DNA from: Myxacorys almedinensis A
Lineage (GTDB): Bacteria; Cyanobacteriota; Cyanobacteriia; Leptolyngbyales; Leptolyngbyaceae
Length of the DNA: 42,460 nucleotides
Direction of reading: 5' to 3'
Assembly: GCF_010091945.1 (NCBI RefSeq)
Contig: NZ_WVIE01000033.1
Coordinates: 1-42,460 of the forward strand
Shown: positions 8,497-16,487 of the stretch, piece by piece
Position numbering within the stretch: the first letter of the stretch is position 1
Layout: each line of letters begins with the position of its first letter
Made by a program: the position numbers and the translations under genes
The notes under the pieces: model-generated
Seen by the model: only the letters and a program-made list of their open reading frames with translations
Databases searched by the model: none
Told to the model about the DNA's origin: nothing

Positions 8497-9804
8497 TTAG
8501 CCGTTACCTTCCAATCGTTCTCGCCACTCGGCATCGATCCGATCGGCTTGCTCACTTTCTTGTTCGATCAAATCGGTTTCGGTGGTGTAGATTAAGTCTT
8601 CATCTCGAATCACCGTTTCAGCCGCAAACTGCTGAGCAAACCCAAGTTTCTGTTGGAGAACCGGATCGGCTTGAGCGAGTTGGCGCGATCGCAGTTCTCG
8701 CTGGTCGTTTCTTGCCTGGATCTTGCGATTTCTAAATTGCAGCCAGAAAGAGCGAATCAGCGGAATGCCCAAAAATGCAACGCTATAACCAAGCGAGAGT
8801 ACCGCGATCGCTCTAACGAAAGCAAGGGCACCACCTGCAATGCCAACGCCCGCTGCCAGCCACAGGTTTAGCACGCCTGCCAACACCAATAATACGCAAC
8901 CGAGCGCGATCGCAGCAACCTTCTGCCCACTCCCGGCTTGGCTAAACTGCCAGAGGGCTTCTCTCAAAAACGGAGGGAAAGATCGGGATTTTGCCTCTGT
9001 CACCGTCGTTTGCAAGGAGGGAAAATGATAGACCATCTGCCCCTCTGGGCTAACTTCTGGGCGTCCATCAAACCGGGTCAAAACCGGCAGCATATACTGC
9101 TCATACTCTTGATCAAAGCCTTTGCCCACATCGTCTAGATATGGGGAGACCTGCTCGGCAATCACCGCACCGCGATTGTGGCGAATCACCGTGCCGATCG
9201 TGCTCCAGCGCCGCTCTTCCAACTCTGCATTGGGATTGCCATCGCCAAAGAGAAACGAGTAAATGGCTTCTAGAAAATTTAACTGGTTGGGCTGAGAACT
9301 ATTGCGTCGTTCTCTGTAGCGATCGGTGTAGTTGGGGTAAAAGATCCAGCCAAAGTCTGGAAAGAACCAAATGCCCGAACCACCGCCTCTGCCAAAATCA
9401 ACGCCGCCCCCATTGTCATCATCTCGACTAGATGACGCCGCGATCGCTAAAATCACAACGGCTGCGATCGCCAGCACGATCAGCAACACCAGCACAATGC
9501 CAAACGAAATCCGAATCAGGTAAAACAGAACGCGCCAAACCCTCTGCCACCATTCTTTGAGGCGCAAGCGAAAATACTTATTGCGGAGAAGATCGCGAAA
9601 ATTTTGAGGAAATTGAAACACCACATCGCCCGACTCTGCAACCTGGAGATGCCCCCCCGCTTCGGAGGCAAGGGCTAACAGTCCTCGCTGTGCCATATTG
9701 ATATCTAAACCAGCTTGAGAAGCAAGGTCTCCTGCTGTCACACGATAGTCAAGCCGCTCGACCGCCTTCATAATGGCTGGATCTAGAGCAGGAGTCATGG
9801 TCAT
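8497..9804 (-). CDS. Conserved membrane protein, cyanobacterial/plastid-type family
   Basis: 435-residue integral membrane protein, biochemical role unknown. Residues about 10-70 look like a winged-helix-type module (AVERLDYRVTAGDLASQAGLDI, then a predicted strand VVFQFPQNF). One strong membrane helix follows (about 90-125). A glycine/aspartate-rich linker leads to FGDGNPNAELEERRW near 190. Two or more further helices lie at about 290-345 and an acidic C-terminal tail ends the protein. From memory this pattern matches a plastid-targeted Arabidopsis family (At5g03900-like), suggesting a thylakoid or envelope role, but this is recall, not a search. The start at 9804 is chosen because GGAGG lies seven bases upstream. 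Confidence 0.8.
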   Translation of the reverse strand: MTMTPALDPAIMKAVERLDYRVTAGDLASQAGLDINMAQRGLLALASEAGGHLQVAESGDVVFQFPQNFRDLLRNKYFRLRLKEWWQRVWRVLFYLIRISFGIVLVLLIVLAIAAVVILAIAASSSRDDDNGGGVDFGRGGGSGIWFFPDFGWIFYPNYTDRYRERRNSSQPNQLNFLEAIYSFLFGDGNPNAELEERRWSTIGTVIRHNRGAVIAEQVSPYLDDVGKGFDQEYEQYMLPVLTRFDGRPEVSPEGQMVYHFPSLQTTVTEAKSRSFPPFLREALWQFSQAGSGQKVAAIALGCVLLVLAGVLNLWLAAGVGIAGGALAFVRAIAVLSLGYSVAFLGIPLIRSFWLQFRNRKIQARNDQRELRSRQLAQADPVLQQKLGFAQQFAAETVIRDEDLIYTTETDLIEQESEQADRIDAEWRERLEGNG

Positions 9805-9999
9805 CGGCAGTCCTCCACATAACTTGTCAATCCGAACGTTGAGTTCGAGTTGCCTGATCTCTAGTATAGATTTTCAAACTAAAGCCTGTCAGATAGACTC
9901 TTTCACAGACTATTTTGCGCGAGTGTCAGAGAGCGTTACACTAAGGAAGCGTCTGAACCCCGCATCCTAAGCCGTTTTCAATTCGTTACAGAGCCAATC

Positions 10000-10521
10000 A
10001 TGTCTAGAACTCAACGCAACGATAATTTTATCGATAAAAGCTTTACGGTCATGGCAGATCTGATCTTGAAGGTCTTTCCAGCCAGTCGTAAGGAGAAAGT
10101 TGCCTTTGCTTATTATCGAGATGGCATGTCAGCCCAAGCCGATGGCGAATATGCAGAAGCGTTAGACAACTATTACGAAGCGCTAAAGCTAGAAGAAGAC
10201 GCCAACGATCGCAGCTATATTCTTTACAACATTGGGCTAATTCATGCGAGTAATGGTGAGCATACCCAAGCGCTAGAGTATTACCACCAAGCGATCGAGG
10301 AAAATCCTCGTCTGCCCCAAGCCATTAATAATATTGCGGTGATCTATCACTACATGGGCGAAAAGGCTGAAGAAGACAACCGAGACCAGGAAAGCAAAGA
10401 ATTTTTTGACAAAGCAGCAGAATATTGGAAACGCGCGATCGTGTTGGCTCCTAACAACTACATCGAAGCCCAAAACTGGCTAAAAACCACAGGTCGCTCT
10501 GGAATGGATGTCTATTTCTAA
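10000..10521 (+). CDS. ycf3: Photosystem I assembly protein Ycf3
   Basis: Thylakoid-associated chaperone needed to assemble photosystem I; it contacts PsaA and PsaD during assembly in studied organisms. The 173-residue length is standard. The N-terminus [25 protein letters not shown] is nearly diagnostic. Three TPR units follow: [48 protein letters not shown] and a third around [14 protein letters not shown], ending in [25 protein letters not shown]. It is followed by gatC on the same strand after 126 bases. Confidence 0.97.
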   Translation: MSRTQRNDNFIDKSFTVMADLILKVFPASRKEKVAFAYYRDGMSAQADGEYAEALDNYYEALKLEEDANDRSYILYNIGLIHASNGEHTQALEYYHQAIEENPRLPQAINNIAVIYHYMGEKAEEDNRDQESKEFFDKAAEYWKRAIVLAPNNYIEAQNWLKTTGRSGMDVYF

Positions 10522-10647
10522 CAACTTTTTTCTAACGATTTTTAGTGAACTGGGTTTAGCAAACTGGGTGTAACCGTCGCGCGTTGACGGCAATCGTTAG
10601 ATCGCTGATTTTCCTACTTTTTTCGTTCTCATCCTCTATTTTTTCTC

Positions 10648-10938
10648 ATGATCGATCGCGAACAAGTTCAAAAAGTCGCCCACCTTGCCCGGCTCAAGCT
10701 CACGCCCGACGAAGAAGAGCAATTCACCACGCAACTCAATGACATTCTCGATTACTTTGAGCAACTGAGCGAACTAGACGTTACAGACGTTCAACCCACG
10801 ACACGAGCGATCGATGTCAGCAATGTGGTGCGTCCAGACCATCATCAACCCTATGGGCAGCGGGAGGCGCTGTTGGAGAACGCGCCCGATCGCGATGGCG
10901 AGTTTTTCAAAGTTCCAAAAATTGTGACAGGCGATTAG
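10648..10938 (+). CDS. gatC: Aspartyl/glutamyl-tRNA amidotransferase subunit C
   Basis: Small structural subunit of the GatCAB amidotransferase, which converts Glu-tRNA(Gln) (and Asp-tRNA(Asn)) to the amidated forms; it wraps around GatA and GatB. The 96-residue length is standard. Signatures are MIDREQVQKVAHLARLKLTPDEEE at the start, LNDILDYFEQLSELD, and the C-terminal RPD...LLENAPDRDGEFFKVPKIV segment. gatA and gatB are not in the window, which is usual in cyanobacteria. Confidence 0.96.
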   Translation: MIDREQVQKVAHLARLKLTPDEEEQFTTQLNDILDYFEQLSELDVTDVQPTTRAIDVSNVVRPDHHQPYGQREALLENAPDRDGEFFKVPKIVTGD

Positions 10939-11027
10939 GAGCGCAACCTAAGCTGTGACCCAATGCATCAAGATTTGGCAAATGTTGAGTTGAGGGGGAG
11001 AGGGGCTAGATTACTGACAGACCCATC

Positions 11028-11072
11028 CACCCATGCACTCTCCACCCATCCACTCTCCACCCATCCACTCCT
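11028..11072. repeat. 15-bp tandem repeat, three units
   Basis: CACCCATCCACTCTC occurs in tandem: unit 1 (11028-11042) has one change, unit 2 (11043-11057) is exact, and unit 3 (11058-11072) differs in the last two bases. It lies in the short spacer between gatC and arsS. A similar CCCATCCACTC text recurs near 33594. A 68-codon ORF across it is an artefact of the repeat. Confidence 0.8.
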
Positions 11073-11101
11073 AGTCCCTCCAAATCTTGACCGACCACTT
11101 A

Positions 11102-12205
11102 CTAGGTCAGCGCTCCCCCACACGAACTCCCTGCCCCCGCCGTGCAGCCAAAACAGTGGCGACCCGTAACAATTTGCCGCCCTGCCAACTGGTCGGGATC
11201 AAAATTGCGGATGTGCATAGGGGCTTGAGCAGACGATGGATTAGACGGGTGACACTCCAACTCCAACATCTGGTTAAAATCGCAGTCAAATAGGCGACCA
11301 TCCCACGAAACCGAGAGCGTGTTGCGACACATCAATCCTTCCACAGTCGCCGGATTAAATGCATTCACCAGCACTTCCATGTAGCTCTGCAAATTGCCCG
11401 ATTGCTCTAGCCATTCCAAATATCGAGAAATCGGCATATTATTCAGCGTGATTAAGCGATCGAAGGTAACTCCCTGATATTTTGCCAATCCTGCCTTCCA
11501 TTCTTGCTCTAGTTTCACTTGGTTGCTCGCCAGAAACGCCCCAACCGGGTTGCTCATCAGCGTCAGTTGTTGCGCTGGATCGCCTTGCCCATAGCCTACG
11601 GCATTGAGCCGGTGTAGCGCCTCGATCGATTTCTCGAACGTGCCATCGCCGCGCTGAGCATCGGTATTGCGCTGACGATAGTGAGGCAAAGAGCAAACAA
11701 TTTCAACGCCGCGATCGCTAAACCATTCGGGCAAATCTTTTAGGGTCGGCAACAGCAGCACCGTCAGATTACAGCGATCAATCACATGCTTGCCTCGCGC
11801 CACACACTGATCGACCAAATAGCGAAAATGGGGATTGAGTTCTGGTGCTCCTCCGGTGATATCGACGGTCTGTGCCTCTGTGCGATCGAGGGCGCGGAGG
11901 CAGTGATCCACCGTCTCGCGGCTCATGTTTTCCTGGGTGCGATCGGGGCTTGAATCTACATGGCAATGCCGACACGCCATGTTACACAGCTTGCCAATGT
12001 TGATCTGAAAAATATCTAATTTAGCGGGGGTCAGAGCAGAGATGCCATGAGCCGATAAGGTTGTTGAGAAATCGCCCCCATGAGGCGCGATCGCAGAAAG
12101 TGCCACTCTTGCCAAGGTATCGCGCTGATAGTGAGCCGATGCCAAAGGAGACTGTCGTTTGAGCAAAGATGAAAGCTTTGAAGGAGCACGATCGAAGGTA
12201 GGCAT
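11102..12205 (-). CDS. arsS: Arsenosugar biosynthesis radical SAM protein ArsS
   Basis: Radical SAM enzyme associated with arsenosugar formation: in studied systems it joins the 5'-deoxyadenosyl group of SAM to methylated arsenic. The 367-residue protein has a classic cluster motif CNMACRHC (C74, C78, C81) and TGGAPELNPHF, the SAM-binding glycine region. The C-terminal domain (DUF3641-like) contains LMCRNTLSVSWDGRLFDCDFN and ends in GRHCFGCTAGAGSSCGG, cysteines probably binding a second cluster. The upstream AhpD-like gene on the same strand is the usual companion. The methyltransferase ArsM that would supply the methylated substrate is not in the window. Confidence 0.92.
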   Translation of the reverse strand: MPTFDRAPSKLSSLLKRQSPLASAHYQRDTLARVALSAIAPHGGDFSTTLSAHGISALTPAKLDIFQINIGKLCNMACRHCHVDSSPDRTQENMSRETVDHCLRALDRTEAQTVDITGGAPELNPHFRYLVDQCVARGKHVIDRCNLTVLLLPTLKDLPEWFSDRGVEIVCSLPHYRQRNTDAQRGDGTFEKSIEALHRLNAVGYGQGDPAQQLTLMSNPVGAFLASNQVKLEQEWKAGLAKYQGVTFDRLITLNNMPISRYLEWLEQSGNLQSYMEVLVNAFNPATVEGLMCRNTLSVSWDGRLFDCDFNQMLELECHPSNPSSAQAPMHIRNFDPDQLAGRQIVTGRHCFGCTAGAGSSCGGALT

Positions 12206-12437
12206 GATGTGAAGCTAAAATTTACATATCTGTTAGAACTCAGGCAGGGAACCAGACGCACGTTCCGTCTCCCGCTGGGGAAACTCCGAAATGAGAGCAG
12301 ATGCAGACTTTCATAAATCCGCATTTTTCACTGAGAGACGTTGCTACTTAACTTCGCTACTGAGTAGACTCGCTGAAACGTTTGACCAGACGCCCGGAGC
12401 CGCTCACCCGTTCTACAAATCCATTTGACCGCCCACT

Positions 12438-12770
12438 TTACATGGCAAGCTTGTGCACATGATCTAGCATCTGCAAGCCATGAATCAATGACGCACCCCC
12501 CCGAATCGCAGTTGCCACATGAACCGCTTCTGTCATTTGTTCTAAATCCGATCCTTCTTGCAAACTCTCTTTGCTGTAAGCCTCAATGCAATAGGGACAC
12601 TGAATGGTATGAGCCACAGCTAGCGCAATCAGCGCCTTTTCGCGTTTTGATAAGGCTCCTTCGGCAAATACAGCCCCATAGTAGGCAAAAAACTTTTGAG
12701 ATAGCTCTGAGTTGCCCTCGCCAATTTCTCCAAATTTGGGGAGGTGTTCTGGCTTGTAATATTGATCCAT
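12438..12770 (-). CDS. Arsenosugar-associated AhpD/carboxymuconolactone-decarboxylase-like protein
   Basis: 110-residue all-helical protein of the AhpD fold. It has the CxxC pair CPYC (C58, C61) in HTIQCPYCIEAYSKESL and the AVHVATAIRGGASLIHGL helix typical of the subfamily found next to arsS (annotated elsewhere as an arsenosugar biosynthesis-associated peroxidase-like protein). The catalytic His that follows the CxxC in AhpD peroxidases is replaced by Tyr (Y65), so peroxidase activity should not be assumed. It is upstream of arsS on the same strand with a 232-base gap, so co-transcription is plausible but not shown. Confidence 0.88.
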   Translation of the reverse strand: MDQYYKPEHLPKFGEIGEGNSELSQKFFAYYGAVFAEGALSKREKALIALAVAHTIQCPYCIEAYSKESLQEGSDLEQMTEAVHVATAIRGGASLIHGLQMLDHVHKLAM

Positions 12771-12859
12771 TGGTTTGATTCCTCTGATTCTCTCTCAGCT
12801 TAGAGGATTTGCTTTCTCTCCTGCATAGTTTTTACACGCTAAATAAGGATGGTACTTTT

Positions 12860-13456
12860 ATGAGCGATCGATTGGGCTTGTCATTTAGGGCAATGGTGAC
12901 AAAAGCGTTGCAGCCGACGACGTTAAACATTGGGGCAAGCATTGGGGCAAGCATTGGGGCAAGCATTGGCATCTGTTTTATCGGGTTGGCGGCAAATCCG
13001 GCTCAGGTCGAGCAACTCATCAACACAAACGACTGTTCGGGGTGCGACCTTTCCAACGCCAACATTTATGGGATGGTGCTAGAAGGGGCTAATTTGACCC
13101 AGGCTAATCTCATGGAAGCCGCCTTTCAAGGATCTAAACTTAATTTTGCAAATTTGACAACGGCTAACGGCGATCGCGCCAACTTTGCTCTCGTTGAATT
13201 TCAAAGCGCCATCTTACAAAGAGCAACGCTGCAAGGGGCTAATTTTTATGGAGCCGATTTGCGCGGTGCCGATTTGTCTGGCGCTAATCTTCAGAAGGCA
13301 GTGCTAGAAGGAGCGGATCTTAGAGGGGCAAATCTCAACGGAGCCAATTTGCAAAATGCAAATCTAGTACGGGCAAAAATAGTGGGCGCAACCCTTGAGG
13401 GTGCCGTTTTGTCGGGGGCGCGGATGCCAGATGGACGAGAGTTCAAGAAAAACTAG
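12860..13456 (+). CDS. Secreted pentapeptide-repeat protein
   Basis: 198-residue protein with a signal peptide followed by a right-handed beta-helix of pentapeptide repeats (A(N/D)Lxx). Repeats run from about residue 55 (CDLSNANIYGM) to the end, with clear units such as GANLTQANLMEAA, GADLRGADLSGANLQKA and GANLNGANLQNANLVRA. The family has no single function; exported cyanobacterial members are uncharacterised. The ATG at 12860 is preferred to an upstream TTG frame because AAGGATGG lies just before it. The hydrophobic core of the signal peptide contains an exact threefold repeat Gly-Ala-Ser-Ile. Two cysteines (CSGC) lie just after the likely cleavage site. Confidence 0.9.
   Translation: MSDRLGLSFRAMVTKALQPTTLNIGASIGASIGASIGICFIGLAANPAQVEQLINTNDCSGCDLSNANIYGMVLEGANLTQANLMEAAFQGSKLNFANLTTANGDRANFALVEFQSAILQRATLQGANFYGADLRGADLSGANLQKAVLEGADLRGANLNGANLQNANLVRAKIVGATLEGAVLSGARMPDGREFKKN
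12932..12967 (+). repeat. In-frame 12-bp tandem repeat in a signal peptide
   Basis: GGGGCAAGCATT is repeated three times exactly (12932-12943, 12944-12955, 12956-12967) inside the pentapeptide-repeat gene, adding Gly-Ala-Ser-Ile blocks to the signal-peptide core. Unit length is a multiple of three, so copy change would keep the frame. Confidence 0.9.
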
Positions 13457-13512
13457 CCTGTCGTCATGTCCACCGCTTTAGCTCCGCACCATGGCGACCT
13501 GATTCGATCACC

Positions 13513-13800
13513 TCATTCAATAAACTGCATGAGTTTAACCTTTGGCTGATCGACATGCCGATACTGAGTTGCCCACGCTTCGATGTCTTGTAGTTGTCCC
13601 AGTGCTAAGCCGCAGGGTCTGCCATATTTTGCTTGAACGCGATCGCTAGCTATAATCAATGCCGTGCGCGATCGCTCGATAAACTCATTCAAGGCATACT
13701 CTTGCCCCGCGCTAAAGTAGTCTTTGACAACGAGCGACGGAGAATAGCACGTCGTTTGAGAGCCGTCGGGTAATTCAACTTGAAACCGGATTTCTGGCAT
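13513..13800 (-). CDS. nitG: MSMEG_0570-family nitrogen-starvation protein (Nit1C cluster)
   Basis: 95-residue protein of the small family conserved in Nit1C nitrilase clusters. It starts MPEIRFQVELPDGS and contains YSPSLVVKDYF, LNEFIERSRTAL and the long helix IASDRVQAKYGRPCGLALGQL. No catalytic motif or known fold is obvious and its role is unknown. It begins four bases after the glycosyltransferase stop and is the last gene of the operon; the next gene is convergent. The symbol follows the Pseudomonas nit1C naming from memory and is the least certain of the set. Confidence 0.88.
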   Translation of the reverse strand: MPEIRFQVELPDGSQTTCYSPSLVVKDYFSAGQEYALNEFIERSRTALIIASDRVQAKYGRPCGLALGQLQDIEAWATQYRHVDQPKVKLMQFIE

Positions 13801-13804
13801 GGGG

Positions 13805-14950
13805 TCAAAGAGAGTAGTAGTGATTGAGATGCAATTTGGCAGAAGCCGCCCAGGTGTACTGGTTGCAAATAGGCTGGCTCTGGTGAATCAGATCTTGAGA
13901 AACCGTAGGATGAATCACCGTTTTCATGGCTTGCGCGATCGCATCGGGTGAATAGGGATCGATCAGCAACGCTTGGCGATCGCAGAGAAATTCTGTGAAG
14001 GGATGCTGATTAGACGTAACCACCGGCAGACCTGATGCGATCGCTTCCATAATTACCAGCCCCCAGCCTTCTTTGATCGACGGAAAGACAAACGCATCTG
14101 CCAGCCGATACAGCGCTGCCAACTCTGGTGCTGGCAACACACCCGGCAAAATTAGCGCGTGCTCAAGCTTGGTGTGATTGGCATCTGCGATCGCAAAAAA
14201 CTGATCCCGGTAGTCTTGATAATCAAACAGCGTTGCCCCACCAGCAATGACGAGTTGAGCCGTGGGATAGCTCGCTCGAAGGTGAATCAAGGCTTTGAGC
14301 AACGTAACTGAATTTTTGCGAGGTTCAATTCCTCCAACGGTAAGATAGATAGGATTGCCAGATAAACCTAATCGCTGTTTCAATGCAGATTCTAACCCAT
14401 TAGAAACCGTAGAAAAGCTTTGAAGGTTAACGCCATTTGTCACCCTAGGAGCATAAATTTGATAGCTATGATGAAGCACCTCTTGCCACTGTAGACTCAC
14501 ACAAAGACACAAATCTGCATCACGAATCGAGCGATCTTGGCATTGCTGCAAGTAGAAACTGGTATACGCCTCGATGTGATGAACAGTCCGAATAAAATGG
14601 GGGATTTTTTCCCGTGCTCTTAGAACAGATAGAGCATTAGCGCTAATGCAATCTTGAGCATGATAACAATCATAAACTTGATCAGATGTGCTCAAGTAAT
14701 TAACAAATTCTTGAATCCGTTGCTGAACTAACCCATCAACCTGAGCAGGGGTCGGTCGAGCCGGAATTAATTCGTAGTTACAACGCAACTCTCGATCAAA
14801 TCCTGAGCCATCTTTATCCAGGGCATAAACACAAACGTCGTGCCCCAAATCGTGCAGTGCTTCTGCTAACTCTAACGTGTGCACAACACTGCCCCTCGGC
14901 TTTGTCGAATAGGTAAACAAGGCAATCCGAAGCGCGATCGCACAACTCAT
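13805..14950 (-). CDS. MSMEG_0565-family glycosyltransferase (Nit1C cluster)
   Basis: 381-residue GT-B glycosyltransferase of the GT4 type. The N-terminal half carries the acceptor domain (RIALFTYSTKPRGSVVHTLELAEALHDLGHDV). The C-terminal half has the sugar-nucleotide domain: YLTVGGIEPRKN and PSIKEGWGLVIMEAIASGLPVV (about 290-312), with the EGWGL..ME pattern of the EX7E motif. The start overlaps the stop of nitF by four bases (ATGA), so translation is likely coupled. A transferase in this cluster suggests that the pathway product, or an intermediate, is glycosylated; donor and acceptor are unknown. Confidence 0.92.
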   Translation of the reverse strand: MSCAIALRIALFTYSTKPRGSVVHTLELAEALHDLGHDVCVYALDKDGSGFDRELRCNYELIPARPTPAQVDGLVQQRIQEFVNYLSTSDQVYDCYHAQDCISANALSVLRAREKIPHFIRTVHHIEAYTSFYLQQCQDRSIRDADLCLCVSLQWQEVLHHSYQIYAPRVTNGVNLQSFSTVSNGLESALKQRLGLSGNPIYLTVGGIEPRKNSVTLLKALIHLRASYPTAQLVIAGGATLFDYQDYRDQFFAIADANHTKLEHALILPGVLPAPELAALYRLADAFVFPSIKEGWGLVIMEAIASGLPVVTSNQHPFTEFLCDRQALLIDPYSPDAIAQAMKTVIHPTVSQDLIHQSQPICNQYTWAASAKLHLNHYYSL

Positions 14951-15960
14951 AGACGCATCCTCGCTGCCGAAAATCCGGTTAACTCCTGCTCACAAAAATC
15001 CCAAAACACAACAGAGCGCTCCTGCGGTTGGCTGTGCCCAGCCCGATCAGAGCGCAACACAAGCTGATGAGTCGAGTCGATTTCTCCCACCACTTCGCAC
15101 ACCAAGTCCCGCTGATGAAACTGCGTCTGCACTGCCTCCACCTTCTCAGGGCGGACACTCAACAAAAACCCATAGCTCGGAAAGCAGACTAACCATTGCT
15201 CTAACGACACCCCCGCCGGACGCGGAATCGCATCAACATCAAGCGTTGCCCCACAGCCAGACGTTTCTAGCAGCATGAGCAACGTTCCCACTATGCCGCC
15301 CATGCTAATATCTTTTCCGGCATTACACAGTCCCGATTCTGCGAGGCGGGGCAAAAGGGCTAAATCTTCCCGCAGTTGAGCAGGCTCGGCGGTGGTGGCG
15401 GCGTTCCAAAACGGGTAACTAGGATGAAGTTGCCCTCGATCGTTGAACGCAACCAACAAGCGATCGCCCGATTGAGCATCAAAGCTGGTGATCAGATGAG
15501 TGGCTCGTCCTAAAATTGCCACCGATAAAGCCGCATAGGGGCTATGGGCGTTGGTGTGCCCGCCGACGATGGGAACATTGTAGGCTTTCGATGCCGCCTG
15601 CATTCCGGCTAAAAGAGGGGCACTTTGATCCGGAGATGTGCTCCAGATCGTATCCACGATCGCGGTGGGTCTCCCGCCCATGGCATAGATATCGCTCACG
15701 TTGACCATAACAGCACTCCACCCTGCAAACCACGGTTCCGTCTCCACCAGCGATGGCAACAGCCCTTCTGCGGCTAGCAAGAGGTAGCCTCCTGCTTTGT
15801 CTGGAATTGCCGCACAGTCATCTCCCAAACGAATTTGCGAATCTAAACCTTGCAAATCTAGACCTTGCAAATCTAGAAACTGCTTCGCGATCGGCTGAAT
15901 ATCTTGCTTTTGCACGATCCCAATTGCCTGTTTTAGCCGTGTTGCCAGATCGATCAGCAT
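14947..15960 (-). CDS. nitF: Sll0787-family PurM/AIR-synthase-like protein (Nit1C cluster)
   Basis: 337-residue member of the PurM superfamily (AIR synthase, SelD, ThiL, HypE), ATP-binding proteins that phosphorylate or activate amides, carbonyls or related groups. Visible signatures are IRLGDDCAAIP (Mg-ATP aspartates), VNVSDIYAMGGRPTAIVDTI, IVGGHTN and NAGKDISMGGIVGTLLMLLE. The start at 15960 is chosen because its ATG overlaps the nitE stop in a TAATG junction; a frame from 15975 would add five residues inside nitE. An in-frame 15-bp duplication near the N-terminus gives Leu-Gln-Gly-Leu-Asp twice. True substrate unknown. Confidence 0.9.
   Translation of the reverse strand: MLIDLATRLKQAIGIVQKQDIQPIAKQFLDLQGLDLQGLDSQIRLGDDCAAIPDKAGGYLLLAAEGLLPSLVETEPWFAGWSAVMVNVSDIYAMGGRPTAIVDTIWSTSPDQSAPLLAGMQAASKAYNVPIVGGHTNAHSPYAALSVAILGRATHLITSFDAQSGDRLLVAFNDRGQLHPSYPFWNAATTAEPAQLREDLALLPRLAESGLCNAGKDISMGGIVGTLLMLLETSGCGATLDVDAIPRPAGVSLEQWLVCFPSYGFLLSVRPEKVEAVQTQFHQRDLVCEVVGEIDSTHQLVLRSDRAGHSQPQERSVVFWDFCEQELTGFSAARMRL
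15843..15872 (-). repeat. In-frame 15-bp duplication in nitF
   Basis: CTAAACCTTGCAAAT (15843-15857) and CTAGACCTTGCAAAT (15858-15872) differ at one base and duplicate five residues in the linker before IRLGDD. Frame is preserved, so the protein should tolerate it. Confidence 0.8.
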
Positions 15961-16484
15961 TACGAGGCATCCCATGTTGCAGTGGGCAAGGTTGCAAGGG
16001 GCAACGCCGGACGGGGCTGCACTCCGGCAGGATAGTAATCTAAATCGGCTTGCATCAGATGATGGGGCAGTCCGCAGATCGTCAGTTCCTCTAGCGAGTT
16101 CCAGTGGTGTCGCTGAAAAAAGCGGACGTTTTGCAGTTGTACAGTTGCCAAAAACCGCTCACATCCCCAGGTGTTTGCCGTGGTGACTGCTTTATAAATC
16201 AAGCCTTTGCCAATGTGACCTGTCCGCCGAAAGCCAGCATGAACCCCTAGCCTGCCGCCATACCACAGCCGAGGTTCTGGCTCGTAGATGCGGACAATTC
16301 CAAATACATCCCCCAACCCGGCTGAGGCTGTGGCAATGATGGGGTAGGCGATCGCATCGAGTTCATCCACGTCGCTGCCTGAAAATAAGCCCTGTTCTTC
16401 GACAAAGATAGATCGCCGCAAGGCATAGTAGGCATGAATTTCGGACGGCGCGATCGCAAGCTTAAATTCGTAGGATGGGGACAT
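15960..16484 (-). CDS. nitE: MSMEG_0567/Sll0786-family GNAT N-acetyltransferase (Nit1C cluster)
   Basis: 174-residue protein of the GNAT fold (acetyl- or acyl-CoA dependent). It begins FKLAIAPSEIHAYYALRRSIFVEEQGLF, has a central strand VFGIVRIYEPEPRLWYGGRLGVHAGFRRTGHIGKGLIYKA in which R-x-x-G-x-I/G is the CoA-pyrophosphate loop, and ends with FFQRHHWNSLEEL. It starts three bases after nitD and its stop overlaps the nitF start, so it is translationally coupled. It likely acylates a small amine or amide intermediate; this is inference. Confidence 0.9.
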   Translation of the reverse strand: MSPSYEFKLAIAPSEIHAYYALRRSIFVEEQGLFSGSDVDELDAIAYPIIATASAGLGDVFGIVRIYEPEPRLWYGGRLGVHAGFRRTGHIGKGLIYKAVTTANTWGCERFLATVQLQNVRFFQRHHWNSLEELTICGLPHHLMQADLDYYPAGVQPRPALPLATLPTATWDAS

Positions 16485-16487
16485 GGG

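Noticed and set aside
10963-11169. 68-codon plus-strand ORF after gatC
   Set aside because: Its middle is the 15-bp tandem repeat (Ser-Thr-His-Pro-Leu units) and its end runs antisense into arsS; no ribosome site.
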